Origin: CALBPI01 sp045110335
GTDB taxonomy: Bacteria > Pseudomonadota > Gammaproteobacteria > Steroidobacterales > Woeseiaceae
Assembly (NCBI GenBank): GCA_045110335.1
Contig: JBGCGB010000019.1
Coordinates: 58,485 to 122,484 of the forward strand
DNA: 64,000 bases
Direction: 5' to 3'
Position numbers and translations under genes: made by a program. The notes below the pieces were generated by a model. That model had not been told where the DNA came from, made no database searches, and worked only from the letters and a program-made list of their open reading frames with translations. Of the stretch, positions 46,730-55,775 are shown in pieces. Within the stretch, counting starts at the first letter, position 1. Each line of letters begins with the position of its first letter.

Positions 46730-49700
46730 CTAGCGCCCGCGTATTCTGCCAGCAATCTCGCGTAATGTGTGTTGATCCGCTTTGATGGTCACATTGAGAT
46801 AAGGACCGCTGGCTGTGTAACGCGCATTGTCAAAGTCTTCGTCGCGGAAACCGAGCACGTTGTAGCCAAACGACAACCACAGATTATCTCGCGGATTGAA
46901 TCCGATTTCTGCGCCAAGGCCGAAATCGGTAGTCCCGGAATCCCAAGTGTTGAGAATGCTCGCGTGTACCCCGTAGTCCCACCGTGGACGGAACTGGCGA
47001 CGAAAATCGATCCCCATGAGATCGGTGTAGCCGCTGTAGACGGATCCGTCGAACTCACTTCGAACGTACTTGGACGCATACTGCAGCGCCAATTCGGAGC
47101 CTGCACCAAGACGTTTTACCGCGTTGAAATTGTTGATGTAGCGCTTGTTCTCTGTCGCGCTTAGCCCGGTTTGCGTTTCGTCCGAAATCAGATCGAGGCG
47201 GTTCAGGAAAGACCAACGTCGGTCGGCAACCCGGTACGCCCAGCCGAAGCGAATATCGGCGCGGGTTTCTGACCCCGCTTCAAACCTGTCGCTATCAAGA
47301 TATTGAATGCCGGCCGACAACGCATGCCCGGCGATCGGCTCACGGAACCAACCCGCGACCACGGTATCGCGGGCCTCGGTGTCCGCGTTGCGATGCTCCA
47401 CGCGCGTATTCATCGACCATAGATCAGACTGATACAACGCGCCGACGTAGCCCGCCACGAAATCGCTGCGTAAGCTACCGGACGCGAGCTCTCTATCGGT
47501 ATCGAAGACCAACGCACGATCATCAACCAGTGTATTGCTATGGTCCATACCGATGTCGACCGTCCAACGCTCCGACAGCTGCCAACCCTGAACCAGTCCG
47601 ACATTGGCGAACAGCCGCGGACCAAACTCTGTAATTTCATTGTCCAGCGTCGTGGTGAACTGGGCACGCTGCCATGGCGTAGCACGCACGCCCAAGCGCG
47701 AGGTTTGTGCATCAATATTCGCACCGTCTGCAAACTCATGCTCTGCAAACAAGACCGCCTTGCTCAGATTCCAATCAACGCCGACCAGCGTCCTTGACGG
47801 AAAGTCGAGACTTTCATCATTGTCGCTAAGCGCCTGCTCACTGGTCACCCGTAGCGTGAGTTTATCGCCCAGGAACTGTCGGCTAGCACCACCGCGGACC
47901 AGCATCGATTCCCTTTCGGTGCCATCAATCGCCTCATCGCGCACCGACGACAATCCGAGGAATGCGGCATGGTCTTCGCCTTCAAAGCGAATCTCGGCTT
48001 CGCCTAACTCACGCTCGGTACCGGTATCCAGATTTTCTTGGAAGCCCAACGTCGATTGCAGGAACCAACGATCCGTCAATTGCCAACGTGCCTCGACACC
48101 GGTGTTTTGGATGCCTAGTTGGTTAGCCGCCTGCAGGCCGAGACCAAACCCGCCATCGCTTTTTTCATGGAAAACGCGCGCATCGAGATCGCCCGAACGA
48201 TGTTCCAACGAAACCTTGTAGGCATAGCCCGATGTCTGCGTCGCCAAATCATCGGTTTCGGTATCGGCATACTCGGCACGTAGCAATGTTTCATCGGACA
48301 TCTGCCAGCGGACATCGACACCGAGTAGCATATTCGCATCCACCGTGTTGTTCTCGCGAACAACTGTGGCGCCGATTTCAAGATTGCCGTCGTCGAATCT
48401 AACCGCGGCACGACCACCCGCGACGACGTCATCATCTGCGGCATTGCGCGATTCATACTCGGCAACAATCACTTGCGGGTTCAAATCCTGATCCCGACTA
48501 GGTACCGGACGCTTGAAAAACAGCGTACCGGCAAAGTAATCGATATCGTAGTCCACAAAACGTGTCAGCGTTTGTGTCGACAACACTTGCGATGCATTGA
48601 ATCGATCCCGGGTCTCGATCCGGATCTTATCGCTGTTGACGACGATGTCCTGACCAGAAAGCTGGTAAAGACCCGACGTTCCATCACCGGCAATATCATC
48701 ACGTTGGAATGACTGATCAGACTCGGCCGCAAACGCATTCAACGCAAAACGTTTACCGAAGTACTGCGTTTGTAAACCGTTGAAGCGACGTTCATAGCGC
48801 GCCAACTCGGTCGTTGACAGCCCGGTGTCAAAATCACCGAACAATGCGGCAAACTGCCGACGCTCGATTTTCACGTAGAGCTTACGCTGACTAGCCGCTT
48901 CAAAGCGGCTCTCTGTGCCATCGCCATACAATGTGAAGTATTCGTCCGGCACGACTTCAGTATCGAAACGATCTCTATCCTGTGCATTGCCACGCGTGTC
49001 ATAGGCCAGCGTCAACAGGTAGTCACCGCGAATCCTGCCCTTGGCAAAAAACGCGACCCGCCCGTCTTGATAGAAGTCTTCCTCGGCGCCTGCCCGATCG
49101 GCTGCAACCTGATTGTCGCGGAGCGTATTGTAACCAACGGTGCCTTCTGCGAATCCGACCAGAATCCAATCACGAGGCTCCGGTTGCAGATAAACCCGAA
49201 GCTCTTGCTCGCGTTGGTTCTGGAACTGCAAACGCAAGGTTACCTCACCAGCGCGTGTGGTCGGCTCAAGCTCGATGTAAGCAATACCATCCGGACCCAC
49301 ACGATAGAATGGATCACGTTGGTTCACCGCAACCAGTTTGTTTTCACGCTGCTGCGCCACCTCGAACCATGACCGATACGGAGCATCAATCGAGAAGCCA
49401 CCAATAGAGGCAGCGCGGGCCGGCTGACCATCACCATCAAACAGCTTGACCGCGACGACGGGACGGCGACGTCCATCAGCGATCAAGCGAGATTCTTTCT
49501 CGACGAATTCACCGCGGATGGGCTGGCCCGCATAGTGGACGCTGCGCCGCAGTACTTCAATCACGTTGCCATCGCTGTCGACAACGGTCGCCTGTAAAGC
49601 GTTGTCACCATCTTCGAGATCAACGCCGCGCCATTTACTAATTGCCTGGGTCTTCGCAAGATTCTGTTCCGTGCCGTCGAAGTTCAACGAACTCACCGGA

Positions 49701-52699
49701 GATCCATTTAGCGTTAGCTCGACACGAGTGTTGGGTGCGTGCGCGATGACGACACTCATACTTGGAATCGCTGGCAAGTAATCAGCCGCCGGTGCGACGA
49801 TCGATGTCCGCTCGGTAATTTTCTCAACCGAAACAGCTTCATTGACAGCTTGTCGTTCGGTCGTTGCGTTCACGGCCGCAATCTTTCGATCCAATGGGTC
49901 CGTAACGTCGCCCGGACCCGGTGTGCCCGCGGTCGTACCAACGCTCAACTGCCCGCTTTCTGCCTGGGTTACTTCAACAACCGACTGTTTCCCGGGGCGA
50001 ATACCATTCATCACCAGCTCAACCCGGCGATTTCTGCGCTTGCCGGCTTCAGTCGCATTCGTCGCCACCGGCTGATCGGGTCCGCGGCCAACGATGACAG
50101 TCGCGTCACGCTTCACATCCAAACGTTGCGCCAAATATTCAACGGCTGCCCTCGCACGCGCCTCAGACAACACATAGTTATCAGCGAACACTTGGCGATT
50201 TCGGGCTGCGATACCATCCGCATCGGTATGACCGATTGCATTAATTTCAATGTCGTAAACGCCGTTCCATGTCTCGATCAAACTATCCAGTGTGCCTCGA
50301 TCGGCATCGGACAATTCGGCAGAAAGCACATCAAAAGTGAGTGATAAGACGTAGTCGGCTTTTTCTGTTGTCGCGGCTTCCCGCATCATCCGCGCTTCAC
50401 CCACCGGCGTGCGCTGATTGCGTGCGGCGGGTGTATTGAAGTTGGTGACGGCCTTGGTGGTCAGTTCACCGGCGAACTGTGGATCAATTTTCGCCGAGAA
50501 CTTGATCGTATCCTGCCACTCACCGCTGCGGTCACCCGCGGCAAAAATCACCGCATTGCCGGTCGAACGCGGGCTGGTGATTCGACGGCCATTCAGTCGC
50601 GCCGAGTTACTCACTAGCGTTGCCGCTTTAGGCAACAAGATTGTCGTACTGACATCGCTGAGTGGCACTTCACCCTTGCCCGAAACCGTCAGCGTGTAGT
50701 CAATGGTGTCAGCGCGCTTGCCGCCCGCATTGCGCAACTGAAGATCAACAGAACCCACGTCCGGCGCGCGACGCTTCAGATAAAAGTCAGCACGTTGCAC
50801 AAGCCCCGGCCGAAGATTAACCCACTGCGATTCGGCACTGCCACCAAAGCGCAGCGTATTCTCACAAGGTGCCAACACGAGCCACTCCGGCAACGTCAGC
50901 GTATCGATCTGTACGGTATGCCTGCCCGGTTGCACACCTTCGATGTGATACCGACCGCCCGCATCAGTAACGGCGAAGCGACCGTCTTCCATATAGACGC
51001 GAATACCCTCGACACCTAATGACTCGGCAAAAGTCTCATTCGTACATGACGCCTCGACGATACGACCAATGATCGTACTGCGTGACCTGAACAAATCTTC
51101 GCGTAGGCGAATCGAAGACAGCGCCTGGTTTGAGGCTACACCGCGATCGGCAACCGCTTCGGCCGAATTGACCGCTTGCTTGCCGCGAACACCACCCGTC
51201 AGTTCGAGAACATAGGTCAGCGTGATCTGTCCGCCAGCCGGTATGTCGTCTAGACGGAATTCAAAAGTACTGGTCGACTCCGAGAAAATCGGATCAGCAA
51301 GTTCCATGTCGCCAAGGCGTGCAGAACCCGGGACAAACCGGAAGCCAACCGGCGGTGTATCCCGCAGGATGACTCCTGTCGCTGGGACACGGTCCGAACT
51401 GTTCTGAAGGTTAAGCTCGTAACGCACGAAATCACCGATGCCAGCCGTCAGTGTTCGCGTTGATTTTGTCAGGAACAATCCGCCATCGAAAGGATCGACG
51501 GGCACATCAACCAGCGTCAGCACGCCATTGACGTCTTGCTGGAAGACAGCACCGAATGAAGCGTCGTCAATCGAAAACGGACCGCCCGGCAGACCATTGA
51601 TGTCCGCGGCAGTACGATTCGACGGTGCAATAAAGGCGGCCGGCGCAACGACTTGCAATCGATAGGTACCCGGCGCAACAACGGGGAATCGATAACCACC
51701 CGCCGGGACATCGTAAACCAGGCCTGATGCGTCAGTGACCGTTCCACCGCTAACCACTGTTGATGGATAAACGCTAACGCCGTCGTTACCCAAAACAACA
51801 GCAGGTTGGCCCGTCGCCACATCAATCAACGTAATCGTGGCACCGTCAACCGGTTGCCCAGTGGTTGAGTCGAAAACGATCGACAGCGGTTCGATCAACG
51901 CTAATGCCTGACTGACATCGGTCGCATCAGCGGGATCTTCATAATCAATCGACAGCGTGGAGTCGATTCCACCTTCAAGAATACAATTGGCAGCTACGGG
52001 ATTGGTATCTGCCAAGGGAATATAGCCGGTGAAAATACCGGTATTAACATCTGTCTCTAATAACAAGACAGTTTCGGAATCCAGCGATTCCGGGTTACTG
52101 ACGGTGACCTCGACGCGCTCTCGCTGAAGCGGGTCAAGATTCTGATCGCCGTCCTGAACACGCAGCAAAGCAGTCTCATTGGTGTTAAACAACGCCGTTT
52201 GCAAAGTCGCCTGAGGCGCAGCCAGATCAAGAGGCTGCCCATCAAATCCTGTCGGCGCGGCCAAATCAATGAAGACACCGTTGACTGCACACTGAGCCGG
52301 GCCCAAGCGTTCTGCCGCCGCACCCGGTTGAGCTGCCAACCGAACGAACGAGGTCGTGGATGGCGTTCTACCAAAAACGGTGGTCAGTGTTACCGTGTTG
52401 GTCGCAATCGCAACCGGGCGACCCAAGTCGGTATCAAACGTCGCTGTCGCCTGGTTCTGAATCTCGGTTCCCGGTGGCGTCATCGCGATCGCGAGACTGC
52501 TAACCGATAGCAGATATCCCACCAACAGCGCCGTTACCAAAAAACTCAGGGAGCGCAGACGCACCCCCTGAGAATTTCCGGAACCTACTCGTCGCGAAAC
52601 GCCCAGGCACGCAAAAGCGGCGCAAAGACGTGTTGTCTTTGCGTCCGCTCGTGCGCTTACCGAAGCAACAAGCTTCAGAAATTTACCCAGAAGTTTCAC
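46730..52699 (-). CDS. Giant exported protein: DUF11-like modules, OmpA domain and C-terminal beta-barrel
   Basis: A 1989-residue protein starting at GTG 52699. A long basic N-region precedes a hydrophobic signal (51-70) with a likely cleavage after AIA at 72. Then come PGTEIQNQATATFDTD (75-90, shared with the small proteins upstream), a DUF11-like module (about 410-525), a carboxypeptidase-regulatory/SdrD_B-like module (about 543-600), a second DUF11-like stretch (650-750) and an OmpA-family domain (about 785-898; GHTDADG, RNRRVELVM). Beta-rich linkers follow (970-1170). From about 1175 to 1975, alternating aromatic/polar strands suggest an outer-membrane barrel. There is no TonB box or plug. 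Its function is unknown; it is the last gene of a four-gene unit, 10 bp after its neighbour. Confidence 0.88.
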   Translation of the reverse strand: MKLLGKFLKLVASVSARADAKTTRLCAAFACLGVSRRVGSGNSQGVRLRSLSFLVTALLVGYLLSVSSLAIAMTPPGTEIQNQATATFDTDLGRPVAIATNTVTLTTVFGRTPSTTSFVRLAAQPGAAAERLGPAQCAVNGVFIDLAAPTGFDGQPLDLAAPQATLQTALFNTNETALLRVQDGDQNLDPLQRERVEVTVSNPESLDSETVLLLETDVNTGIFTGYIPLADTNPVAANCILEGGIDSTLSIDYEDPADATDVSQALALIEPLSIVFDSTTGQPVDGATITLIDVATGQPAVVLGNDGVSVYPSTVVSGGTVTDASGLVYDVPAGGYRFPVVAPGTYRLQVVAPAAFIAPSNRTAADINGLPGGPFSIDDASFGAVFQQDVNGVLTLVDVPVDPFDGGLFLTKSTRTLTAGIGDFVRYELNLQNSSDRVPATGVILRDTPPVGFRFVPGSARLGDMELADPIFSESTSTFEFRLDDIPAGGQITLTYVLELTGGVRGKQAVNSAEAVADRGVASNQALSSIRLREDLFRSRSTIIGRIVEASCTNETFAESLGVEGIRVYMEDGRFAVTDAGGRYHIEGVQPGRHTVQIDTLTLPEWLVLAPCENTLRFGGSAESQWVNLRPGLVQRADFYLKRRAPDVGSVDLQLRNAGGKRADTIDYTLTVSGKGEVPLSDVSTTILLPKAATLVSNSARLNGRRITSPRSTGNAVIFAAGDRSGEWQDTIKFSAKIDPQFAGELTTKAVTNFNTPAARNQRTPVGEARMMREAATTEKADYVLSLTFDVLSAELSDADRGTLDSLIETWNGVYDIEINAIGHTDADGIAARNRQVFADNYVLSEARARAAVEYLAQRLDVKRDATVIVGRGPDQPVATNATEAGKRRNRRVELVMNGIRPGKQSVVEVTQAESGQLSVGTTAGTPGPGDVTDPLDRKIAAVNATTERQAVNEAVSVEKITERTSIVAPAADYLPAIPSMSVVIAHAPNTRVELTLNGSPVSSLNFDGTEQNLAKTQAISKWRGVDLEDGDNALQATVVDSDGNVIEVLRRSVHYAGQPIRGEFVEKESRLIADGRRRPVVAVKLFDGDGQPARAASIGGFSIDAPYRSWFEVAQQRENKLVAVNQRDPFYRVGPDGIAYIELEPTTRAGEVTLRLQFQNQREQELRVYLQPEPRDWILVGFAEGTVGYNTLRDNQVAADRAGAEEDFYQDGRVAFFAKGRIRGDYLLTLAYDTRGNAQDRDRFDTEVVPDEYFTLYGDGTESRFEAASQRKLYVKIERRQFAALFGDFDTGLSTTELARYERRFNGLQTQYFGKRFALNAFAAESDQSFQRDDIAGDGTSGLYQLSGQDIVVNSDKIRIETRDRFNASQVLSTQTLTRFVDYDIDYFAGTLFFKRPVPSRDQDLNPQVIVAEYESRNAADDDVVAGGRAAVRFDDGNLEIGATVVRENNTVDANMLLGVDVRWQMSDETLLRAEYADTETDDLATQTSGYAYKVSLEHRSGDLDARVFHEKSDGGFGLGLQAANQLGIQNTGVEARWQLTDRWFLQSTLGFQENLDTGTERELGEAEIRFEGEDHAAFLGLSSVRDEAIDGTERESMLVRGGASRQFLGDKLTLRVTSEQALSDNDESLDFPSRTLVGVDWNLSKAVLFAEHEFADGANIDAQTSRLGVRATPWQRAQFTTTLDNEITEFGPRLFANVGLVQGWQLSERWTVDIGMDHSNTLVDDRALVFDTDRELASGSLRSDFVAGYVGALYQSDLWSMNTRVEHRNADTEARDTVVAGWFREPIAGHALSAGIQYLDSDRFEAGSETRADIRFGWAYRVADRRWSFLNRLDLISDETQTGLSATENKRYINNFNAVKRLGAGSELALQYASKYVRSEFDGSVYSGYTDLMGIDFRRQFRPRWDYGVHASILNTWDSGTTDFGLGAEIGFNPRDNLWLSFGYNVLGFRDEDFDNARYTASGPYLNVTIKADQHTLREIAGRIRGR

Positions 52700-52709
52700 T
52701 AACGACGAC

Positions 52710-53828
52710 TTACTGAATCGTCGCTTGGAAACTAACCACTAACGTATCGTCAACACCGGTATTGGTACCAAGCGTTACGCCAAGATCAGCCTCGAGAGTT
52801 GCGCCCGTAAGACCACAGTTATCAGCATCCGCATCGCCTGCATCAGCTGTGCAGAACAATGTAGCGCCACCGACCGTGTATTCGATATCGGATGCGCCAG
52901 CGTTGTATTGCGCGAGCAAAATAGCAAGGTTGGCATTAAGTACGTCAGTAATGCCGACCGCTGTAGCGTCTACAGCACCGGTGTTTACAACCGTAATGGT
53001 GTACTCAACGACCGCACCCGGGATATGTAGTGGATCCGTTGTGCCATTGATTGGATCGCTGACGAGTGCTTCTGCTTTCGCCACAGACAAAGCTGCAGAC
53101 GAGACTTCATAGCCGTCGTTATCCGTTTCCAAACCGTCGTTACCTGCATCGCCGAAGACGACATCAACACCGGCGGTATCACCGCCAACCGTTGCTGTCA
53201 CAATCGTCGCGCCGCTGGTTCCTGCAACAGCGGTCGTCGCTGTGGCACTAACGTTAGCGAAGTCACCATTGGTCGCGCCAATCGGAATATCCGCAACGAC
53301 AAAAACGAGAATGTCGTCATCAGCCGCCAGTGTATCAACGAACGGTTGGTCACCCGGTGTAAAGTCACCACTAGCATCGGTATCCGCGAAGATACGAAGG
53401 TTGTTGGCGTCAATCGTATCGGCATTGCCGAAAACGGCCGTGCCGGTGGTCAGGTTCGCCGGTGTCAAAGCATAGCCTTGGGCCTCGTTACCTGTGTTCG
53501 TCAACAAGAAAGTTGCGACCGTATTAGCCTCACCGGGGTTAACCGGTGTCTGTGCGCCGCCTTGTTCAACCAACGTCAAATCGACTCGGTTATCAACGAC
53601 GAACTGTGTATCAGCACCGTTACCGTTACCGGGCGTGCTGTTGCCTGCCGGTGACGATTCAATACTGGTTTGTGCGATGCCGCCTACGTCGTAGGCAACC
53701 GTCGCGCGGTTGGTCACTGGGGTACCCGCATCTGTACCAACGGCTAAAGCCGAGGTTGAAGCGCACACGCCGATGACCGCTAGACTGATTGCACGCAATG
53801 CAGACAGCCTGTTATTTGCGAATATCAT
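52710..53828 (-). CDS. Secreted DUF11-type protein with EF-hand-like loop (paralogue A)
   Basis: A 372-residue exported protein with a signal peptide ending near ALA (residue 29). The mature N-terminus reads GTDAGTPVTNRATVAYDVGG (31-50), nearly the same as in the gene at 54509-55513. It is rich in Ala, Thr, Asp and Val with beta-sandwich character. A loop DTDASGDFTPGD (149-160) places D, D, S, D, T, D at the calcium-ligand positions 1, 3, 5, 7, 9 and 12. A DUF11 module (about 245-300, VEYTITVVNTGAVDATAVGI) follows. AGGAG lies eight bases before the ATG. No enzyme motif is seen; it may be an adhesin or a structural surface component. Confidence 0.88.
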   Translation of the reverse strand: MIFANNRLSALRAISLAVIGVCASTSALAVGTDAGTPVTNRATVAYDVGGIAQTSIESSPAGNSTPGNGNGADTQFVVDNRVDLTLVEQGGAQTPVNPGEANTVATFLLTNTGNEAQGYALTPANLTTGTAVFGNADTIDANNLRIFADTDASGDFTPGDQPFVDTLAADDDILVFVVADIPIGATNGDFANVSATATTAVAGTSGATIVTATVGGDTAGVDVVFGDAGNDGLETDNDGYEVSSAALSVAKAEALVSDPINGTTDPLHIPGAVVEYTITVVNTGAVDATAVGITDVLNANLAILLAQYNAGASDIEYTVGGATLFCTADAGDADADNCGLTGATLEADLGVTLGTNTGVDDTLVVSFQATIQ

Positions 53829-53973
53829 TTCCGCTACTCCTGGTTATCATTTCCAAAAATTTTTCAGCAGAGCTCGCTCATTGCATATCGCGGCGCTCTG
53901 CAAAGCCCGCGACACTCCCTTCTTATAATTTGAGCCTGGAAATCCATTGCCAGGAGCCGGTCTAAAACCGAAT

Positions 53974-54468
53974 TTAGTTAACGCGCGCCTTGAAGCGCGC
54001 AAAACCACGCGATCCCGGGGGCAGTTCGCCGGGCACAGCCCAACGAATGTGCGTGAGGTCATCACTGGTGGCCGCGCTGACTACGCCATCACGATCAACG
54101 GTTAATGCTTCCAACGCCGCATATGAAACGCCGTCATCTACTGAAAAAGTGATTTCGGCGCCTGGCGCGTAAGCCGAATCGGCCATGTAAGTCAGCTCTT
54201 CACCGATCGGGTATGAAATGGCGATGTTTTCGACGGCTTCGCCATCGGCCGCATCTGTTACGACGCGATAGCTCACGGTGTAGACAACAACATCGCCGGG
54301 CACCACTTTTTGCACCTCGGTGAGCTCAACGCGTTTTTCGCCGGCTTCATTTACAACCGTCGTTTCTTTTTCGACGACAGCTGTCACTTCAAGTTTTCCG
54401 TCTTGCGCAACGGCACCCGTGCTCGCTAACAACAAAAAAGCCGCTAATCCTAAAATAATCTTGTTCAT
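53974..54468 (-). CDS. Small periplasmic/secreted DUF11-like protein
   Basis: A 164-residue protein with a clear signal peptide (MNKIILGLAAFLLLASTGAVAQ, cleavage after about residue 21). The mature part forms a single beta-sandwich-like module with VVPGDVVVYTVSYRVV and ENIAISYPIGEELTYMADSA, the pattern of DUF11 repeats. It is the second gene of the four-gene unit. Function unknown; it could be a partner or subunit of the larger proteins around it. Confidence 0.85.
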   Translation of the reverse strand: MNKIILGLAAFLLLASTGAVAQDGKLEVTAVVEKETTVVNEAGEKRVELTEVQKVVPGDVVVYTVSYRVVTDAADGEAVENIAISYPIGEELTYMADSAYAPGAEITFSVDDGVSYAALEALTVDRDGVVSAATSDDLTHIRWAVPGELPPGSRGFARFKARVN

Positions 54469-54503
54469 CAGTATTCGCTCCTAAACGTTCTCTAATTCTC
54501 GAA

Positions 54504-54525
54504 CTGTACTAATCGATTAGTACAG
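54504..54525. repeat. 22-bp perfect palindrome at the end of the first DUF11 gene
   Basis: Arms of 11 bp (CTGTACTAATC and its complement) meet without a spacer and include the stop codon of the 54509-55513 gene. In RNA it can form a 9-bp stem with a UCGA loop; no U-run follows. It may be a stabilising 3' hairpin or a protein-binding site. Confidence 0.7.
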
Positions 54526-55513
54526 AAAACTCGACCGTCTGCAGACCTGCCGCCGCATCGATGTCACCCACGACGACACGAATCTCCGGGGCAACGCCGG
54601 CGTCATCGAATACGCCAACATCGCCGTCCGCTTGATCCGTCAACGACACGCCGTTCAGCGTGATTGAACCGGCAACAAAAGTCGTATTGGCGGGGATAGG
54701 ATCGACGACCTGCAGCCCTGTTGCCGTTCCGGTGCCGGTAACCTCAATCGTGATCGTGTAAACAATCGTGGCGCCGGGAACCGGCTGCGCACCACCGTAG
54801 GGATCCGTGACGACAGAGGACTTATTGAAAGCCACGGCGACATCGGAAACGATGTATTCGCCAACGGTCGTTGCAATGGCACCCGTTGCACCCACAATTG
54901 CGTCAACGCCGTTGGTACCACCAGCGGTGATCACCGTGCCCGGGGTACCCGAACCTGTCGCTGCCTCCGCTTGAAGCGAGCTCCGACCGATGTCGCCATT
55001 CGCGAGGCCGGCGGGTATGTCATTCACGACAATAATCGTAATGGTTTCATCAGCGGCCAGCAGCGGATCGTTGGTGCCCGGCGTGTAAGCCACGTCACCG
55101 ACTGAAAAATCTCCACTGGCATCGGTATCGAAGTAAACATTCGGTGTCACGAGCAACGGATCGAAATCGTCGGTCGCATCGGTATTGTCGACCAGAAACG
55201 AGAACGTCTCTTCACCATTACCCGTGTTCGTGCCCGTGTAAACAAGCGCGCTGCCTGTATCGCCCGGCGCCACCACCACTTGCGGACTCTGCAAAACAAC
55301 GACGACATCCAACGTCTCTGCAACAGTGATCGTCACTGTATTAGATGGTTGAACCACTGCCGTGCCGCCAACGTCATAGCTGACGCTGGCCGTGTTAGAA
55401 ATATCGGTACCCGCCGGCGTTCCTACCGCTGAAGCCGCTCCTGCGGCGCAAAATCCGAAAACTGCGAGTGCGCTTTTTGCGGAAATACCGCGAAGGCCCG
55501 ATAGTCTTGTCAT
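54509..55513 (-). CDS. Secreted DUF11-type protein with EF-hand-like loop (paralogue B)
   Basis: First gene of the four-gene unit; 334 residues with a signal peptide ending near ASA (residue 29). The mature N-terminus GTPAGTDISNTASVSYDVGG (31-50) matches paralogue A at the same positions. A loop DTDASGDFSVGD (129-140) fits the EF-hand ligand spacing. It is followed by LLAADETITIIVVNDIPAG and the DUF11 module TIVYTITIEVTGTGTATGLQ (about 249-268). No cysteines lie in the mature protein and no anchor is seen. Secreted or surface-associated by inference; function unknown. Confidence 0.88.
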   Translation of the reverse strand: MTRLSGLRGISAKSALAVFGFCAAGAASAVGTPAGTDISNTASVSYDVGGTAVVQPSNTVTITVAETLDVVVVLQSPQVVVAPGDTGSALVYTGTNTGNGEETFSFLVDNTDATDDFDPLLVTPNVYFDTDASGDFSVGDVAYTPGTNDPLLAADETITIIVVNDIPAGLANGDIGRSSLQAEAATGSGTPGTVITAGGTNGVDAIVGATGAIATTVGEYIVSDVAVAFNKSSVVTDPYGGAQPVPGATIVYTITIEVTGTGTATGLQVVDPIPANTTFVAGSITLNGVSLTDQADGDVGVFDDAGVAPEIRVVVGDIDAAAGLQTVEFSVLID

Positions 55514-55527
55514 TAAGTGGTTCCTTA

Positions 55528-55556
55528 TTCACCATATTGGCGTTTTGTTCACCATA
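55528..55556 (-). repeat. Direct repeat TTCACCATA in the leader of the DUF11 unit
   Basis: TTCACCATA occurs at 55528-55536 and 55548-55556, exactly 20 bp apart (two helical turns), between the first gene and the CRP-type sites. It could be a regulator site; no known consensus is assigned. Confidence 0.4.
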
Positions 55557-55614
55557 AGATGGTGCAGTAAAAAGAACCTCGTGGCCACCTCTACCCCCCT
55601 TAAAGCGTTGAATT

Positions 55615-55653
55615 TGTGAAAATTATCACAACCCAAGTGTGAAGCCGTTCACA
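55615..55653. promoter_or_regulatory. Two tandem CRP-type sites
   Basis: TGTGA-AAATTA-TCACA at 55615-55630 and TGTGA-AGCCGT-TCACA at 55638-55653 both match the CRP/Clp/Vfr core TGTGA-N6-TCACA exactly, with centres 23 bp apart. They lie in the 307-bp gap between the divergent DUF11 unit and the phasin gene. A TTTACT at 55571-55566 could be the -10 of the DUF11 unit, placing the nearer site at about -62. Confidence 0.75.
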
Positions 55654-55746
55654 TTTCGGTTGGCCATTGCTAAAGCAAACGCTCTTTTGGCCGGTCGAGG
55701 CCGAAGTGAGGCTGCCAATTTTCCATAAAAAAAGACAAACTCGGGC

Positions 55747-55775
55747 TTGACACTGTTAGGGCAACTCCGTATTGT
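55747..55775 (+). promoter_or_regulatory. Sigma-70 promoter of the phasin gene
   Basis: TTGACA at 55747-55752, a 17-bp spacer and TATTGT at 55770-55775. The -35 box is perfect. Transcription would start near 55782. Confidence 0.8.

Noticed and set aside
46730..52699. TonB-dependent receptor for the giant protein
   Set aside because: No TonB box or plug domain is visible; OmpA-type and DUF11-like modules occupy the N-terminal half instead.
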